A stretch of 64,000 nucleotides of DNA from Syntrophomonadaceae bacterium (GCA_012840385.1 DULK01000035.1:18049-82048), one strand, 5' to 3'; positions 18,469-27,964 are shown, counted from the first letter of the stretch. Notes: generated from the letters alone by a model not told the origin. A program made the numbers and translations.

Positions 18469-19400
18469 ACGATCAGGCCGAAAAGTTAAGATTACTTGCG
18501 AAGTCTCTTCAGGAGAAAATCCACAAGCAAATATTTAGCGCCCCTACGCCCTGTCGAGTGATCACAGTGACAAGCGGAAAGGGAGGGGTTGGTAAAACCA
18601 ACCTCGCTTTGGCGTTATCTCTGGCCTTTGCAATGCAGAAATATCGCGTCATTTTGATGGACGCGGACATGGGATTGGCAAATGTTGATGTGATTCTGGG
18701 GATTGTACCAAAGCATAATCTATCTCATGTTATCCGTGGAGAAAAGACAATCAGGGATATTATTCATGAGGGTCCCGAAGGCCTCAAAATAATACCTAGT
18801 GCATCGGGGATTGAAGAACTGGCGAATCTTGATTCGATGGTTTTGACCAAGCTACTTGATGAGATTGCTATCCTTGAGCATAGCTTTGATTATCTTATTA
18901 TTGATACTGGTGCCGGTATATCCAGGCAGGTAATGGCTTTTATTCTGGCGGCGGAGGACATTCTGTTGGTTACTACCCCTGAACCGACCGCCATTGCAGA
19001 TGCTTACGGCCTGATTAAAGTGTTTAAAAAGCATCATGGTAAAGGTCGCTTGAGGTTAATCGTCAACATGGTAAGGAGCGAGCAGGAAGGCCGGGAAGTC
19101 GCCCAAAAACTTGCAAAAGTCGTCAGTCAATTCCTGAAGTTTGAAATTGATGTTGCTGGCTATATTCCCTCTGATCGTGCAGTGGAGGAAGCGGTCCGAA
19201 GAAACCAATCCTTTATTACCGCGTTTCCACGGGCTCCGGCCTCTCTGAGCATAATTAAAATTGCATCTTCATTCGGCGATTTTACACCGCCAGAATCATC
19301 GCACGGCATTCAGAGTTTTATTAAACAAATCATTTCTTTTTTACAGGGGAGGGGAAGCGTTCAGGAAGGGAGGATGGACCTTGGTAGCAGAAGAGCTTAA
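18465..19400 (+). CDS. flhG: MinD-like ATPase FlhG (YlxH)
   Basis: FlhG (311 aa) is a ParA/MinD-type ATPase that stimulates FlhF GTPase activity and controls flagellar number. The deviant Walker A reads SGKGGVGKTNLALALS, followed by LMDADMGLANVDVILG and LIIDTGAGIS. The N-terminal segment before it (EKLRLLAKSLQEKI) resembles the FlhF-activating DQAxxLR-type helix. ATG 18465 overlaps the flhF stop. A PilZ gene lies immediately upstream of cheB, just after it. Confidence 0.95.
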   Translation: MNDQAEKLRLLAKSLQEKIHKQIFSAPTPCRVITVTSGKGGVGKTNLALALSLAFAMQKYRVILMDADMGLANVDVILGIVPKHNLSHVIRGEKTIRDIIHEGPEGLKIIPSASGIEELANLDSMVLTKLLDEIAILEHSFDYLIIDTGAGISRQVMAFILAAEDILLVTTPEPTAIADAYGLIKVFKKHHGKGRLRLIVNMVRSEQEGREVAQKLAKVVSQFLKFEIDVAGYIPSDRAVEEAVRRNQSFITAFPRAPASLSIIKIASSFGDFTPPESSHGIQSFIKQIISFLQGRGSVQEGRMDLGSRRA

Positions 19401-20040
19401 AATAAATAAAAGAGTGGAAATCAAAATCCAGAATTCGTATTACGCCGGTAATTATTCCAGCAGGGTCGAGGAAATTCTTCCTGACACCATAATCCTGGCT
19501 GCTCCTTTAAAAAGAGGCGTGATTGTACCTTTAAGGGTAGGTGACACCGTTACTGTCAGTTATTTTGGTCAAACGGCTGGCTATAGTTTTACTACAAAGG
19601 TAATTGGTACCAACTATCAGAAGCTGCCGCTTATTGCAGTACAAAAACCTCAAGAAATTACCAAAATCCAGAGAAGAAAATATATACGAATTTCCACCAG
19701 CATACCTGTCCGTTTCCTTATATTAGACGATAAGAAACAGCCTACCAGTTCGAATGTTTACTGTACTGAAACGCTTGATATCAGCGGCGGAGGAGCGATG
19801 ATCATATCTCCCGTTAAGCTTTCCCAGGAAGACTGTTTGGATGTTGAATTAGACCTACCCCGCAGAGGTAATATTCGGGTTGTGGGAAGAGTTGCGCGGG
19901 TTGAAGAGACGAGAAACGAATACGGGATAAGATATTTGATTGGCATAGATTTTTTGGTGATTGATGAATCAGACCGGGATAAAATTATTCAGTATGTTTT
20001 TGAATTACAGAGAGATATGAGAAGAAAAGGTTTGATTTAG
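19381..20040 (+). CDS. PilZ-domain c-di-GMP flagellar brake protein (YcgR/YpfA-like)
   Basis: This 219-aa protein has an N-terminal YcgR-like beta domain (residues 1-85) and a C-terminal PilZ domain. The PilZ c-di-GMP motifs are intact: the Arg-rich RRKYIRI and the DISGGGAMI loop. Proteins of this type slow the motor at high c-di-GMP. The start is TTG 19381, with GGGAGG 7 nt before it, inside the end of flhG. Its place in the motility operon makes it a likely receptor for c-di-GMP made or degraded elsewhere, including by the membrane GGDEF/HD-GYP protein at 60611-62275. Confidence 0.9.
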   Translation: MVAEELKINKRVEIKIQNSYYAGNYSSRVEEILPDTIILAAPLKRGVIVPLRVGDTVTVSYFGQTAGYSFTTKVIGTNYQKLPLIAVQKPQEITKIQRRKYIRISTSIPVRFLILDDKKQPTSSNVYCTETLDISGGGAMIISPVKLSQEDCLDVELDLPRRGNIRVVGRVARVEETRNEYGIRYLIGIDFLVIDESDRDKIIQYVFELQRDMRRKGLI

Positions 20041-20047
20041 AAGGGAG

Positions 20048-21145
20048 TTGCAGAATATTTATAAGCAAATCAATGTGCTCGTGGTTGACGATTCTGCTTT
20101 CATGAGAAAGGTTATCACCGATCTGCTGAATTCGGACCCGTCAATCAATGTAGTCGGGACCGCCCGCAATGGAATTGATGCCTTGAAGAAAATTGACGAA
20201 CTGCATCCTGATGTTGTAACACTTGATATTGAAATGCCGGTTATGGACGGTCTGACCACCCTCGAAAAAATAATGCAGGAAAAGCCTTTACCTGTGATCA
20301 TGCTGAGCAGCCTGACTCAAGCAGATGCCGAGATTACTATTAGAGCTCTGCAAAAGGGTGCTGTAGATTTTGTTGCCAAGCCTTCCGGCACTATATCACT
20401 CGATCTGGCAAAGGTAAAGGGAGAACTTATAAGCAAGATCAAAATCGCCGCAACTGTGGAGGTTAGCAAGGCGCTCAAGCGTGAGCCTGTGGCAAACTGT
20501 GATCTATCTGAGAGCCTTACAAAAAGTATTGTTACAACCAGGAAAGTACAGGAGACAAATAAGTTGGTTTTGATTGGTACCTCAACCGGAGGGCCGCAGG
20601 CTCTGCATGCTGTCCTATCAAAACTGCCCGAAAAGATACCGGCTGCAATTGTTATTGTACAGCATATGCCACCAGGGTTTACCAGATCCCTTGCTGAGCG
20701 TCTTGATCAAATAGCGGAAATCCATGTAAAGGAAGCGGAAGATAGAGAGCGGGTCGTGGCAGGAACAGCTTATATTGCTCCCGGTGATTATCACCTTGTT
20801 CTGGAATGTTCATCCCCGAAAAAAACGGAACTGCTACTGCGTTTGAACAAGGATGCACCGGTAAACGGGCACCGGCCTTCCGTGGATGTGCTGATGAAAT
20901 CAGCAGCAAGGATTGACTGCTGTGATTTTATAGGAGTTATTATGACAGGAATGGGACATGACGGGAGAGAAGGTGTTCGTGCTTTAAAGGAAAAGCAAGC
21001 CAAAATAATCGCACAAGATGCAAGTACTGCCGTTGTATATGGGATGCCAAAAGCTGTTATCGAAGCAAATTTGGCTGATCATATTGTCCCGCTTCCTTTA
21101 ATAGCGCAAGAGATTGTTCGCCTGTTGGACCCGCAAAAGAATTAA
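20048..21145 (+). CDS. cheB: Chemotaxis protein-glutamate methylesterase CheB
   Basis: CheB (about 365 aa) removes methyl groups from receptors and deamidates them. An N-terminal receiver domain (VLVVDDSAFMRKVITDLL; phosphoacceptor in TLDIEMPVMDG) is joined to a methylesterase domain. The catalytic residues lie in IGTSTGGPQAL (Ser), QHMPPGFT (His) and MTGMGHDGREG (Asp). The start is unclear. TTG 20048 is almost fused to its AAGGGAG site, while in-frame ATT 20057 has 9-nt spacing and would give a more typical short N-terminus. cheR is not in this window. Confidence 0.95.
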   Translation: MQNIYKQINVLVVDDSAFMRKVITDLLNSDPSINVVGTARNGIDALKKIDELHPDVVTLDIEMPVMDGLTTLEKIMQEKPLPVIMLSSLTQADAEITIRALQKGAVDFVAKPSGTISLDLAKVKGELISKIKIAATVEVSKALKREPVANCDLSESLTKSIVTTRKVQETNKLVLIGTSTGGPQALHAVLSKLPEKIPAAIVIVQHMPPGFTRSLAERLDQIAEIHVKEAEDRERVVAGTAYIAPGDYHLVLECSSPKKTELLLRLNKDAPVNGHRPSVDVLMKSAARIDCCDFIGVIMTGMGHDGREGVRALKEKQAKIIAQDASTAVVYGMPKAVIEANLADHIVPLPLIAQEIVRLLDPQKN

Positions 21146-21158
21146 GGGGGTTGAGATC

Positions 21159-23180
21159 ATGGATGTGTCTCAATACATGGATCTGTTCTTAGCGGAAGCT
21201 AAAGAGCACCTCGATTCTCTTAATGAGAATCTCCTTGCTTTGGAAAAGGAACCAGGTGATATAAAGGTCTTAAATGAAATATTTCGTTCCGCTCATACGT
21301 TAAAAGGAATGGCGGCGACCATGGGTTTTGAAGGAATTACCGAGTTAACTCACGAAATGGAAAGCGCTTTGATGCTTTTTAAAGAGGGCAAGGTAGCGGT
21401 CACTCCAGAAGTCGTGGATGTCCTCTTTAGGTGCCTGGATACATTGGACATGATGATAGAAAACATAACAGAACAGGGTGAACAGAGTTACAATTACCAG
21501 CCGCTGATTGAGGATCTGCGAAAGCTCGACAAGATGAGAGGTGGACAGCCCCCGGCTTACCCGCAGGAGGGGGTGCAACAGGGAGAAGCACGGCAGGAAC
21601 AGCCGATGGAGTTTAATGAATTTGATATATCGGTAATGCATGCTGCGGCAAAAAGCCGGTATTCCTCTTATTACATTAAGATTGGACTGGCTCCCGGAAC
21701 GGTTATGAAATCGGTGCGGGCTTTTATGGTGTTTCGAGCCCTTGAGGAATACGGCCAAATCATTAAATGCCAGCCGCCTGCTCAGGATTTAGAAGAGGAA
21801 AAATTTGATGACAGTTTCGAAGTCGTGTTTCTTACCCAGGAACCTGCCGAGAAAATATTGCAGAGCCTGGAGAAAATTGCCGAGGTTTCCGTGTTGTCCT
21901 TACAGTCGATTGATGCCGACCGGCTTGGAGAAGATGACAGCAACCGGGCAGAAACAGCACAGCCGGAAAAAACCGCAATGCCGGAAAAGTCTGCTGGTCA
22001 GGCTGCCGTCGAGCATGACTCGGCCGGGGGAGCAGCGTTCAGAACTGTTCGGGTAGACATCGGGCGTCTTGATAATTTGATGAATCTTGTGGGCGAACTG
22101 GTAATCAATAAAACCCGGCTTGAGCAGATCGGATTGACCCACCGTATCACGGATCTCCTTGAGGCGATCGAGCAAATGGGCCGGTTGACCACCGATCTTC
22201 AGAACCTGGTGATGAAAGTAAGGATGGTCCCTATCAAGCAGGTCTTTAACAGGTTCCCCCGCATGGTCAGGGACCTTGCCCGTGAATTAAATAAAGAGGT
22301 TCAATTTATCATGGAGGGGCAGGATACAGAGCTTGACAGGACCGTTATTGACGAGATCGGCGATCCCCTTGTTCATTTGATCAGGAACGCCCTCGATCAC
22401 GGCATTGAGCAGCCGGATGAGAGGATTAAAGCAGGTAAAGAAAAAACGGCCTTACTGCGGCTTGCCGCCCGTCACGATGGCAATAACGTAATTATTATGG
22501 TTGAAGATGACGGACGGGGTATTGATATTGAGAAGATCCGCAGAAAGGCGGTTGAAAAAGGATTGCTAACCGGAAAAGAAGGAGAATATGCCGATGAAGG
22601 CGAGATTCTAAAGCTTATCTTTCAGCCCGGCTTCAGCACCGCAGAGGTGGTTACTGACTTATCAGGCCGCGGAGTTGGAATGGATGTTGTAAAGTCTAAA
22701 ATCGAGTCGTTGAATGGAAATATATCAATTGAAACAAAGAAGAATGTCGGAACGAAAGTGATCATCAGTCTCCCCTTGACGTTGGCAATTATTCAGGCAC
22801 TACTGGTAGGTATCGGTGGCGAGCAGTACGCAATTCCCTTGAGTTCCATTGATGAAACAACTTTCATTCTTCCCGAGCAGATCAAGACTGTAAAGAATCA
22901 GGAAGTTATGCTCTTACGGGGAACAGTCTTACCGCTTCTGAGGCTTGACCGGCTGCTCGACATTCCTACTGGCAATAAAAGTAACGGAGAACTGTTTGTT
23001 GTGGTTGTGAGAAAGGGAGAACGCCGCGTCGGGCTTGTGGTCGACCTGTTGGTAGGCCAGCAAGAAATTGTTATCAAGTCGCTTGGGCAGTTGTTAACCG
23101 GAATCCGCGGCATTGCCGGAGCCACTATTTTAGGAAATGGGCAGGTTTCCCTTATTCTTGACGTTAACAGTTTAGTTTAG
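21159..23180 (+). CDS. cheA: Chemotaxis histidine kinase CheA
   Basis: CheA (673 aa) phosphorylates CheY and CheB in response to receptors. Domains in order: HPt (P1, phosphorylated His in RSAHTLKGMAATMGFE), a P2-like CheY/CheB-docking domain (about 165-275), the P3 dimerisation domain, and the P4 kinase with HLIRNALDHGIEQPDERI (N box) and GRGVGMDVVKSKIESLNG (G2). The C-terminal P5 CheW-like domain begins near residue 535. The start ATG 21159 has AAGGGGGTTGAG before it. All kinase boxes look intact. Confidence 0.97.
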   Translation: MDVSQYMDLFLAEAKEHLDSLNENLLALEKEPGDIKVLNEIFRSAHTLKGMAATMGFEGITELTHEMESALMLFKEGKVAVTPEVVDVLFRCLDTLDMMIENITEQGEQSYNYQPLIEDLRKLDKMRGGQPPAYPQEGVQQGEARQEQPMEFNEFDISVMHAAAKSRYSSYYIKIGLAPGTVMKSVRAFMVFRALEEYGQIIKCQPPAQDLEEEKFDDSFEVVFLTQEPAEKILQSLEKIAEVSVLSLQSIDADRLGEDDSNRAETAQPEKTAMPEKSAGQAAVEHDSAGGAAFRTVRVDIGRLDNLMNLVGELVINKTRLEQIGLTHRITDLLEAIEQMGRLTTDLQNLVMKVRMVPIKQVFNRFPRMVRDLARELNKEVQFIMEGQDTELDRTVIDEIGDPLVHLIRNALDHGIEQPDERIKAGKEKTALLRLAARHDGNNVIIMVEDDGRGIDIEKIRRKAVEKGLLTGKEGEYADEGEILKLIFQPGFSTAEVVTDLSGRGVGMDVVKSKIESLNGNISIETKKNVGTKVIISLPLTLAIIQALLVGIGGEQYAIPLSSIDETTFILPEQIKTVKNQEVMLLRGTVLPLLRLDRLLDIPTGNKSNGELFVVVVRKGERRVGLVVDLLVGQQEIVIKSLGQLLTGIRGIAGATILGNGQVSLILDVNSLV

Positions 23181-23203
23181 TTTAATGAGGGACGGTGTGG
23201 GAA

Positions 23204-23671
23204 ATGTCAGAAGAGAAAACAATTTCAAAAGACGAGGTGCAGTTGGTAGTTTTCTCGATAGGCGCCGAAGAGTATGGGCTTGAAGTAAGCCAGGTCCAAG
23301 AGATTATCAGGCTGCTGCCGATTACGCGAGTACCGCGCGCCGCTGCTTTTATTGAAGGGGTAATCAACCTCCGGGGGAATGTAATTCCGGTTGTTAACCT
23401 GCACTACCGGTTAGGATTGGATCAGCGGAAAGACACCGATCGAACCAGGATCATTGTTGCTGAAGTACAGGGAATGGCCGTTGGCCTAATCGTTGATCAA
23501 GTTTTGGAAGTGTTTTATTTATCCCGCAGCGCATTGGAACCACCCGCATCAGCAGGCAGTGTGAACGATGTGGCCTTTATAAAGGGAATAGGCAAACTCC
23601 ATGACCGCCTGATCCTGCTGCTGGATCTGGAATCGCTGCTATACCTCAATAAAGCTGAAGCAGTTTCATAG
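23204..23671 (+). CDS. cheW: Chemotaxis adaptor protein CheW
   Basis: CheW (155 aa) couples CheA to receptors. The sequence VVFSIGAEEYGLEVSQVQEIIRLLPITRVPRAAAFIEGVINLRGNVIPVVNL is a full CheW signature. The start is ATG 23204, with GAGGGACGG upstream; GTG 23195 is too close to that site. A 224-bp non-coding stretch follows, separating cheW from cheC. Confidence 0.96.
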   Translation: MSEEKTISKDEVQLVVFSIGAEEYGLEVSQVQEIIRLLPITRVPRAAAFIEGVINLRGNVIPVVNLHYRLGLDQRKDTDRTRIIVAEVQGMAVGLIVDQVLEVFYLSRSALEPPASAGSVNDVAFIKGIGKLHDRLILLLDLESLLYLNKAEAVS

Positions 23672-23895
23672 GTCTCCTGAAAGAATACTCCTTTTAAATG
23701 AACAGTGTTGCTCTTTAGGGTGGGAAGCCTCCATACCTTTTTCGACACCTTATCTGCAATCTGCATGATGTCCTACCTCGGAAAATATGCAGTTATCCTG
23801 GAATATGCAAGTAGAGTAAGGCTTCTCTTTACCAGATAGCACCCTTTAACTATACCGATGGTGAATGTTTACATTTGATTAAAGGGGATACAACG
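23672..23895. other. Non-coding gap inside the chemotaxis operon
   Basis: This is the largest gap in the motility operon (224 bp). I see no gene in it. It holds two imperfect direct repeats centred on AATATGCA (23784-23791 and 23802-23809, 18 bp apart) and a third TGCA-containing segment near 23756-23766. No convincing sigma-28 or sigma-A promoter could be placed. It may be a regulatory region for cheC-cheD-sigD or a remnant of a lost gene. Confidence 0.35.
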
Positions 23896-24522
23896 ATGGT
23901 GAAAGATTTTCAATCACTGACCAACTTTCAACTCGATGCTCTGCGAGAGATAGGCAATATCGGAGCGGGAAATGCTGCCACTGCGCTTTCCGAGCTCATT
24001 GGTGAGAGGGTAGATATGGGAGTTCCCCATATTGATGTTCGCCATTTCTCTGAAGTTCCTGAAATCGTAGGGGGATCGGAAAGCTTCGTTGCCAGCATTT
24101 ATATAAAAATATCAGGTTCGGCGCCTGGTGAAATATTGTTATTGTTTCCGGTCGAAGATGCCAAACAGTTGCTCTGCATTCTTTTAAAGGAGCATTCCAT
24201 CCTATCCCGGCAGACTTTCGATCCGCTCGAATCTTCCGCCTTAATGGAAGTGGGAAATATTTTAGCCGGTTCCTTTTTAAATGCCCTGGCCACCATTACT
24301 TCGCTGAAATACATTCCCTCCGTACCTGGTTTCTGTGCCGATATGGCCGGGGCGATACTGGGCGCTGTTCTCCATGATCTTGGAATAATGGGCGATCACG
24401 TTCTGTACATAAAAACAGACCTCCGTTTCCAAGCAACCAAGCATGTCGGGGGATATCTTTTTTTTCTGCCCGAAGCTGAATCCCTTGAAACGATTTTGAA
24501 CACACTTGGGGTGAACAGTTAG
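23896..24522 (+). CDS. cheC: CheY-P phosphatase CheC
   Basis: CheC (208 aa) dephosphorylates CheY-P and is stimulated by CheD. Both ExxN phosphatase motifs are present: LREIGNIGAGNAATALSELI near the N-terminus and LMEVGNILAGSFLNALATI in the middle. ATG 23896 has AAAGGGGA 7 nt upstream; the earlier in-frame TTG at 23875 has no site. The final G of its TAG stop is the first base of the cheD GTG start, so the two are coupled. Confidence 0.95.
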   Translation: MVKDFQSLTNFQLDALREIGNIGAGNAATALSELIGERVDMGVPHIDVRHFSEVPEIVGGSESFVASIYIKISGSAPGEILLLFPVEDAKQLLCILLKEHSILSRQTFDPLESSALMEVGNILAGSFLNALATITSLKYIPSVPGFCADMAGAILGAVLHDLGIMGDHVLYIKTDLRFQATKHVGGYLFFLPEAESLETILNTLGVNS

Positions 24523-25007
24523 TGGGGGAAGTATTAAAGGTCGGAATTGCTGAACTTAAGGTAGCTAAAGCCCCCGTTAACCTTTCTAGTGCAGGACTCG
24601 GTTCATGTGTCGGAATCTGCCTTTATGATCCTCGTGCGAGAATCGGGGGACTGGCGCACATCATGCTACCCGATTCAAATCAAGCAAGAAATTCCGTCAA
24701 TAAAGCCAAGTTTGCCAATACCGCCGTCCCTGTTCTGGTTTCTGAGATGCTGAAACTTGGTGCAGTAAAAGAAAGAATTATAGCAAAAATTGCCGGAGGT
24801 GCCCAAATGTTTGTTTTCCCCGGCGCATCAGACTTCATGCGGATTGGAGAACGCAACGTCGATGCCACAAAGAAAGCATTAGCCGAGGAAAAAATTCCTT
24901 TGGCCGCTCAGGATACTGGAGGCAATTACGGACGCACCATTGAACTGTGTACAACGACCGGGAAGTTATATATTCGAACCATCGAGCATGGGGAAAAGTT
25001 TATATGA
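24522..25007 (+). CDS. cheD: Chemoreceptor glutamine deamidase CheD
   Basis: CheD (161 aa) deamidates receptor glutamines and binds CheC. The catalytic Cys lies in SAGLGSCVGICLYD and the His in GLAHIMLPDS; KIAGGAQMF is the conserved downstream motif. It starts at GTG 24522, sharing a base with the cheC stop. The sigma factor gene follows after about 70 bp. Confidence 0.95.
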   Translation: MGEVLKVGIAELKVAKAPVNLSSAGLGSCVGICLYDPRARIGGLAHIMLPDSNQARNSVNKAKFANTAVPVLVSEMLKLGAVKERIIAKIAGGAQMFVFPGASDFMRIGERNVDATKKALAEEKIPLAAQDTGGNYGRTIELCTTTGKLYIRTIEHGEKFI

Positions 25008-25080
25008 TGTTTTTACGTTAGCAAGTCCGCCTAAATATCAAGTAATGCACAAGAAATCAATTTTGCCGGAGGTTAACTCA

Positions 25081-25875
25081 TTGAAGGAGTTAAATACTCA
25101 GGAACAGGAAATAACATTACTTTGGTATAACTATAAAAACAAAAAAGATCTGAAAGCCCGTGAACAGTTGATTCTTCATTATATTTCTCTTGTAAAATAT
25201 CTGGTGGGTAGGATGGCAATCGGACTTAAAGGGTATTTAGAGATTGACGATCTGATCAGTGCGGGGGTATACGGTTTAATCAATGCGGTTGATCGCTTCA
25301 ATCCGGATAAAGGTATCAAGTTTGAGACATTCGCACTGGCTCGGATAAAAGGTGCAATCCTTGACTGGCTACGCTCTTTAAACTGGATACCACAATCGGT
25401 GCGCGCCAAGGCGAGAAAACTGGAAAGCGCTTTTGCCGATCTGGAACAGAAACTGGGTCGCCCCCCCGAAGAGCCGGAACTGGCTGAACACCTCGGTCTT
25501 GATTTAAAAAGCCTGAACCAGCTTTTGCATGAAGTCACCCCACTAACCCTTGTGTCTCTTGAGGAATGCTGGCGTTCACCTGGTTTAGACAGTGAAGGAT
25601 TGTCTCCGGAAGAGTTGATACCAGATCCCAACGCTGATGACCCCCTTGCACACCTTGAATTTGAAGAAATTAAACAAACCCTTGCTGATGCTATTGAGAA
25701 ACTTCCAGAAAAAGAAAAGCTGGTAATTGCTTTGTACTATTATGAAGGCTTAACTCTGAAGGAAATTGGTCAGGTAGTGGGGCTTTCGGAATCGCGTATT
25801 TCACAGTTGCACACAAAAGCAATTTTGCGGTTAAGAGGGCGCTTAAGCAGGAAGAAAAAGAGCCTGATTGTATGA
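25081..25875 (+). CDS. sigD: Motility sigma factor SigD/FliA (sigma-28)
   Basis: This 264-aa FliA/WhiG-family sigma factor directs transcription of late flagellar, chemotaxis and autolysin genes. Region 2 reads LVKYLVGRMAIGLKGYLEIDDLISAGVYGLINAVDRFNP, with KFETFALARIKGAILDWLRSLNWIP beside it. Region 4 is EKLVIALYYYEGLTLKEIGQVVGLSESRISQLH. TTG 25081 is preferred because GGAGG lies 8 nt before it and the product then opens like other SigD proteins; ATG 25045 is in frame upstream but lacks a site. No anti-sigma FlgM gene is seen here. Confidence 0.95.
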   Translation: MKELNTQEQEITLLWYNYKNKKDLKAREQLILHYISLVKYLVGRMAIGLKGYLEIDDLISAGVYGLINAVDRFNPDKGIKFETFALARIKGAILDWLRSLNWIPQSVRAKARKLESAFADLEQKLGRPPEEPELAEHLGLDLKSLNQLLHEVTPLTLVSLEECWRSPGLDSEGLSPEELIPDPNADDPLAHLEFEEIKQTLADAIEKLPEKEKLVIALYYYEGLTLKEIGQVVGLSESRISQLHTKAILRLRGRLSRKKKSLIV

Positions 25876-25965
25876 TATGCTACCTCTTAGAAGAAACGAG
25901 AGCAGGAAAAGGCTCGGAAAGGGAGAAGTTATATTTACAGAAAAATGGGTACAAGGGGAACGGAA

Positions 25966-27582
25966 ATGCCCAGCTACAATGAACGGGAGTATAAAAACAC
26001 AAATCTATTCCGTATATTGGAATTTACCCCGGAGGGTGTATATTTAACCGTATCTCCCTTGAGTACATTGAAGTTTTCGGATCTGGAACAGGAACTCAAC
26101 ACCCTGTCTGTAACGGGAGTAGATTGGAATGCCGTAAACCAAGCGTTGCAGGAAAGATCAACCCGTTGTCTCATTGCGCCACCCCAGGAAGTTTCAAAAA
26201 AAGATGGGGAAGTTATTGTTGGTATCAGCCAGGATGAAATGGAAGCCTATCTCACCGTTTTTCCACCCATTAACGGAAACCCGGTTACCAGGGAAGCAGT
26301 TCTTAAAGCCCTTGAGAAAGAAGGAGTTGTTTTCGGAATCGACTATGCCAAATTGGACGAGGCTATCCAAGAAGCCAATCCAAATGTTAGAGTTGTTGTT
26401 GCTCGTGGAAAACCGGCCGTAGATGGGAAAGATGCGGAAATAAATTATAGTTTTCCCCTTGAAAAAACGCCTCTTAAACCTGTTGAGTTGGAAAACGGCA
26501 GGGTTGATTACTATAATTTAAACCTGGTTCATAATATAAAGGAAGGCCAGGTTCTGGCTACAAAAACCCCGGCAACTCAGGGAGAAGCAGGTTACACGGT
26601 TAGAGGGAATAAACTCTTGCCACGCGCCGGGAGAGACTTGCCAATTAGAGCGGGTAAAAACACCCAACTGACCGCTGACGGCATGAGCCTCAAAGCAACA
26701 ACAAACGGTCATGTAGTGATACAGGACGGAAGGATTAATGTTTATACCACATATATAATACCCGGTGATGTGGATTTCTCGACCGGCAATATCGAATATG
26801 TTGGCAGTGTTCGAATCATTGGAAGCATTAAATCCGGTTTTACGGTAAAAGCTGACGGAGATGTGGAAGTGGGAGAAACCGTCGAAGGGGGTTCCATTAT
26901 CGCCGGGCGCAACGTTATAGCAAAGGAGGGAATTCGCGGACTAGAAAAGGGGAGTGTTGTCGCTAAGGGATCCGTTTTTGCAAAGTTCTTAGAAAATGCA
27001 AAGGTACAGGCAGGGGAGAACGTCATAGTAGGAGAGTCAATCATGCACAGCAATGTAAGTGCTGGAGGCAAAATCATTGTTGATGGCAGAAAAGGATTCC
27101 TGGTTGGAGGAATTTGCAGAGCCGGTGAAGAGATTGAAGCGAAGACAATTGGGTCAAACATGGCGACGGTTACGGAACTGGAAGTGGGAGTAGATCCAGA
27201 ACAAAGGGTAGCTTATAACAAGATTGTAGCGGCAAGAAAGGAAATCGAAAAAAACCTGGATAAAGTAGAGAAAGCACTGCACTTGCTGAAAGTATTGGTG
27301 GAAGAAGGAAAGACTTTGCCGCCGGAGAAGGAATCACTCTTAAGCAAGTTGGAGCATACTCGATGGGAACTTAAATCAAAACTGGAAGAGGTTATGCAAG
27401 CGGAAGAAAACCTGTTTAGAAGCCTCAGTATGCTCGGAAAAGGAAAAGTAAAAGTTAACAACCATATCCATCCGGGTGTTATTATTAGAATTGGCAATCT
27501 AACTTATTATGTGCGTGATGAGATGAAATGTGTGGTATTTGCAATACAGGAAGGAGAAGTTAGGGCAATGCCTTGCTCCTAG
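25966..27582 (+). CDS. FapA (DUF342)-family polymerase/bactofilin-like protein
   Basis: This 538-aa protein is of the DUF342/FapA type. It has an N-terminal alpha/beta region (about 1-200) with TKTPATQGEAGYTVRGNKL, then a repetitive right-handed beta-helix (about 260-400, Gly/Val-rich with GDVDFSTGNIEYVGSVRIIGSI), a helical coiled coil and a short C-terminal strand domain. Members occur widely in motility operons of Clostridia, but their exact role there is unknown. ATG 25966 has AAGGGGAA 5 nt upstream; ATG 25945 is an in-frame alternative with no site. Confidence 0.85.
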   Translation: MPSYNEREYKNTNLFRILEFTPEGVYLTVSPLSTLKFSDLEQELNTLSVTGVDWNAVNQALQERSTRCLIAPPQEVSKKDGEVIVGISQDEMEAYLTVFPPINGNPVTREAVLKALEKEGVVFGIDYAKLDEAIQEANPNVRVVVARGKPAVDGKDAEINYSFPLEKTPLKPVELENGRVDYYNLNLVHNIKEGQVLATKTPATQGEAGYTVRGNKLLPRAGRDLPIRAGKNTQLTADGMSLKATTNGHVVIQDGRINVYTTYIIPGDVDFSTGNIEYVGSVRIIGSIKSGFTVKADGDVEVGETVEGGSIIAGRNVIAKEGIRGLEKGSVVAKGSVFAKFLENAKVQAGENVIVGESIMHSNVSAGGKIIVDGRKGFLVGGICRAGEEIEAKTIGSNMATVTELEVGVDPEQRVAYNKIVAARKEIEKNLDKVEKALHLLKVLVEEGKTLPPEKESLLSKLEHTRWELKSKLEEVMQAEENLFRSLSMLGKGKVKVNNHIHPGVIIRIGNLTYYVRDEMKCVVFAIQEGEVRAMPCS

Positions 27583-27609
27583 GAATCACATACCATGTGG
27601 GGGGTTACC

Positions 27610-27945
27610 ATGACTCAGGCGGTTGATTTCCAGATACTTCTTCCAAGGGCTCAGGATATTAGCAGGATTCAGCACATCCAACAGACAAATGAGCAGAACC
27701 AACAGCAATGTTTTGCCGCACATCTTGCACATGATACAGAAATAGCTCAAAGAACCGTGCAAAATCCTTCTCAGACCAGGGAAGCGAGGATTAAGGAGGA
27801 AGAACGCAAACAGCAACAGTCGTTGCAACACCAACAAGAAAAACCTTTCGAAAAGAAAAAAAATGCATCATTTGAAACGTCAGACGAAACTATAGAAAAG
27901 ACCGATAATGCAAACTTAGGGCGCCATATTGATCTAAAAATTTAG
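27610..27945 (+). CDS. Small Gln/Glu-rich protein of unknown function in the motility operon
   Basis: I do not recognise this 111-aa protein. It is predicted mostly helical and strongly charged, rich in Gln, Glu, Lys and Arg (for example RIKEEERKQQQSLQHQQEKP), with no Cys, no signal peptide and no membrane segment. ATG 27610 follows a GGGGGG site; ATG 27595 is in frame upstream. Its tight placement between the FapA-like gene and the swrB-position gene makes it part of the motility operon. Confidence 0.7.
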   Translation: MTQAVDFQILLPRAQDISRIQHIQQTNEQNQQQCFAAHLAHDTEIAQRTVQNPSQTREARIKEEERKQQQSLQHQQEKPFEKKKNASFETSDETIEKTDNANLGRHIDLKI

Positions 27946-27964
27946 TTTAGAGGAGTAAAAATAA

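Noticed and set aside
23860..23900. Sigma-28 promoter before cheC (ACCGATGG near 23854)
   Set aside because: Only part of the GCCGATAA -10 is matched, and no TAAA element lies about 15 bp upstream.
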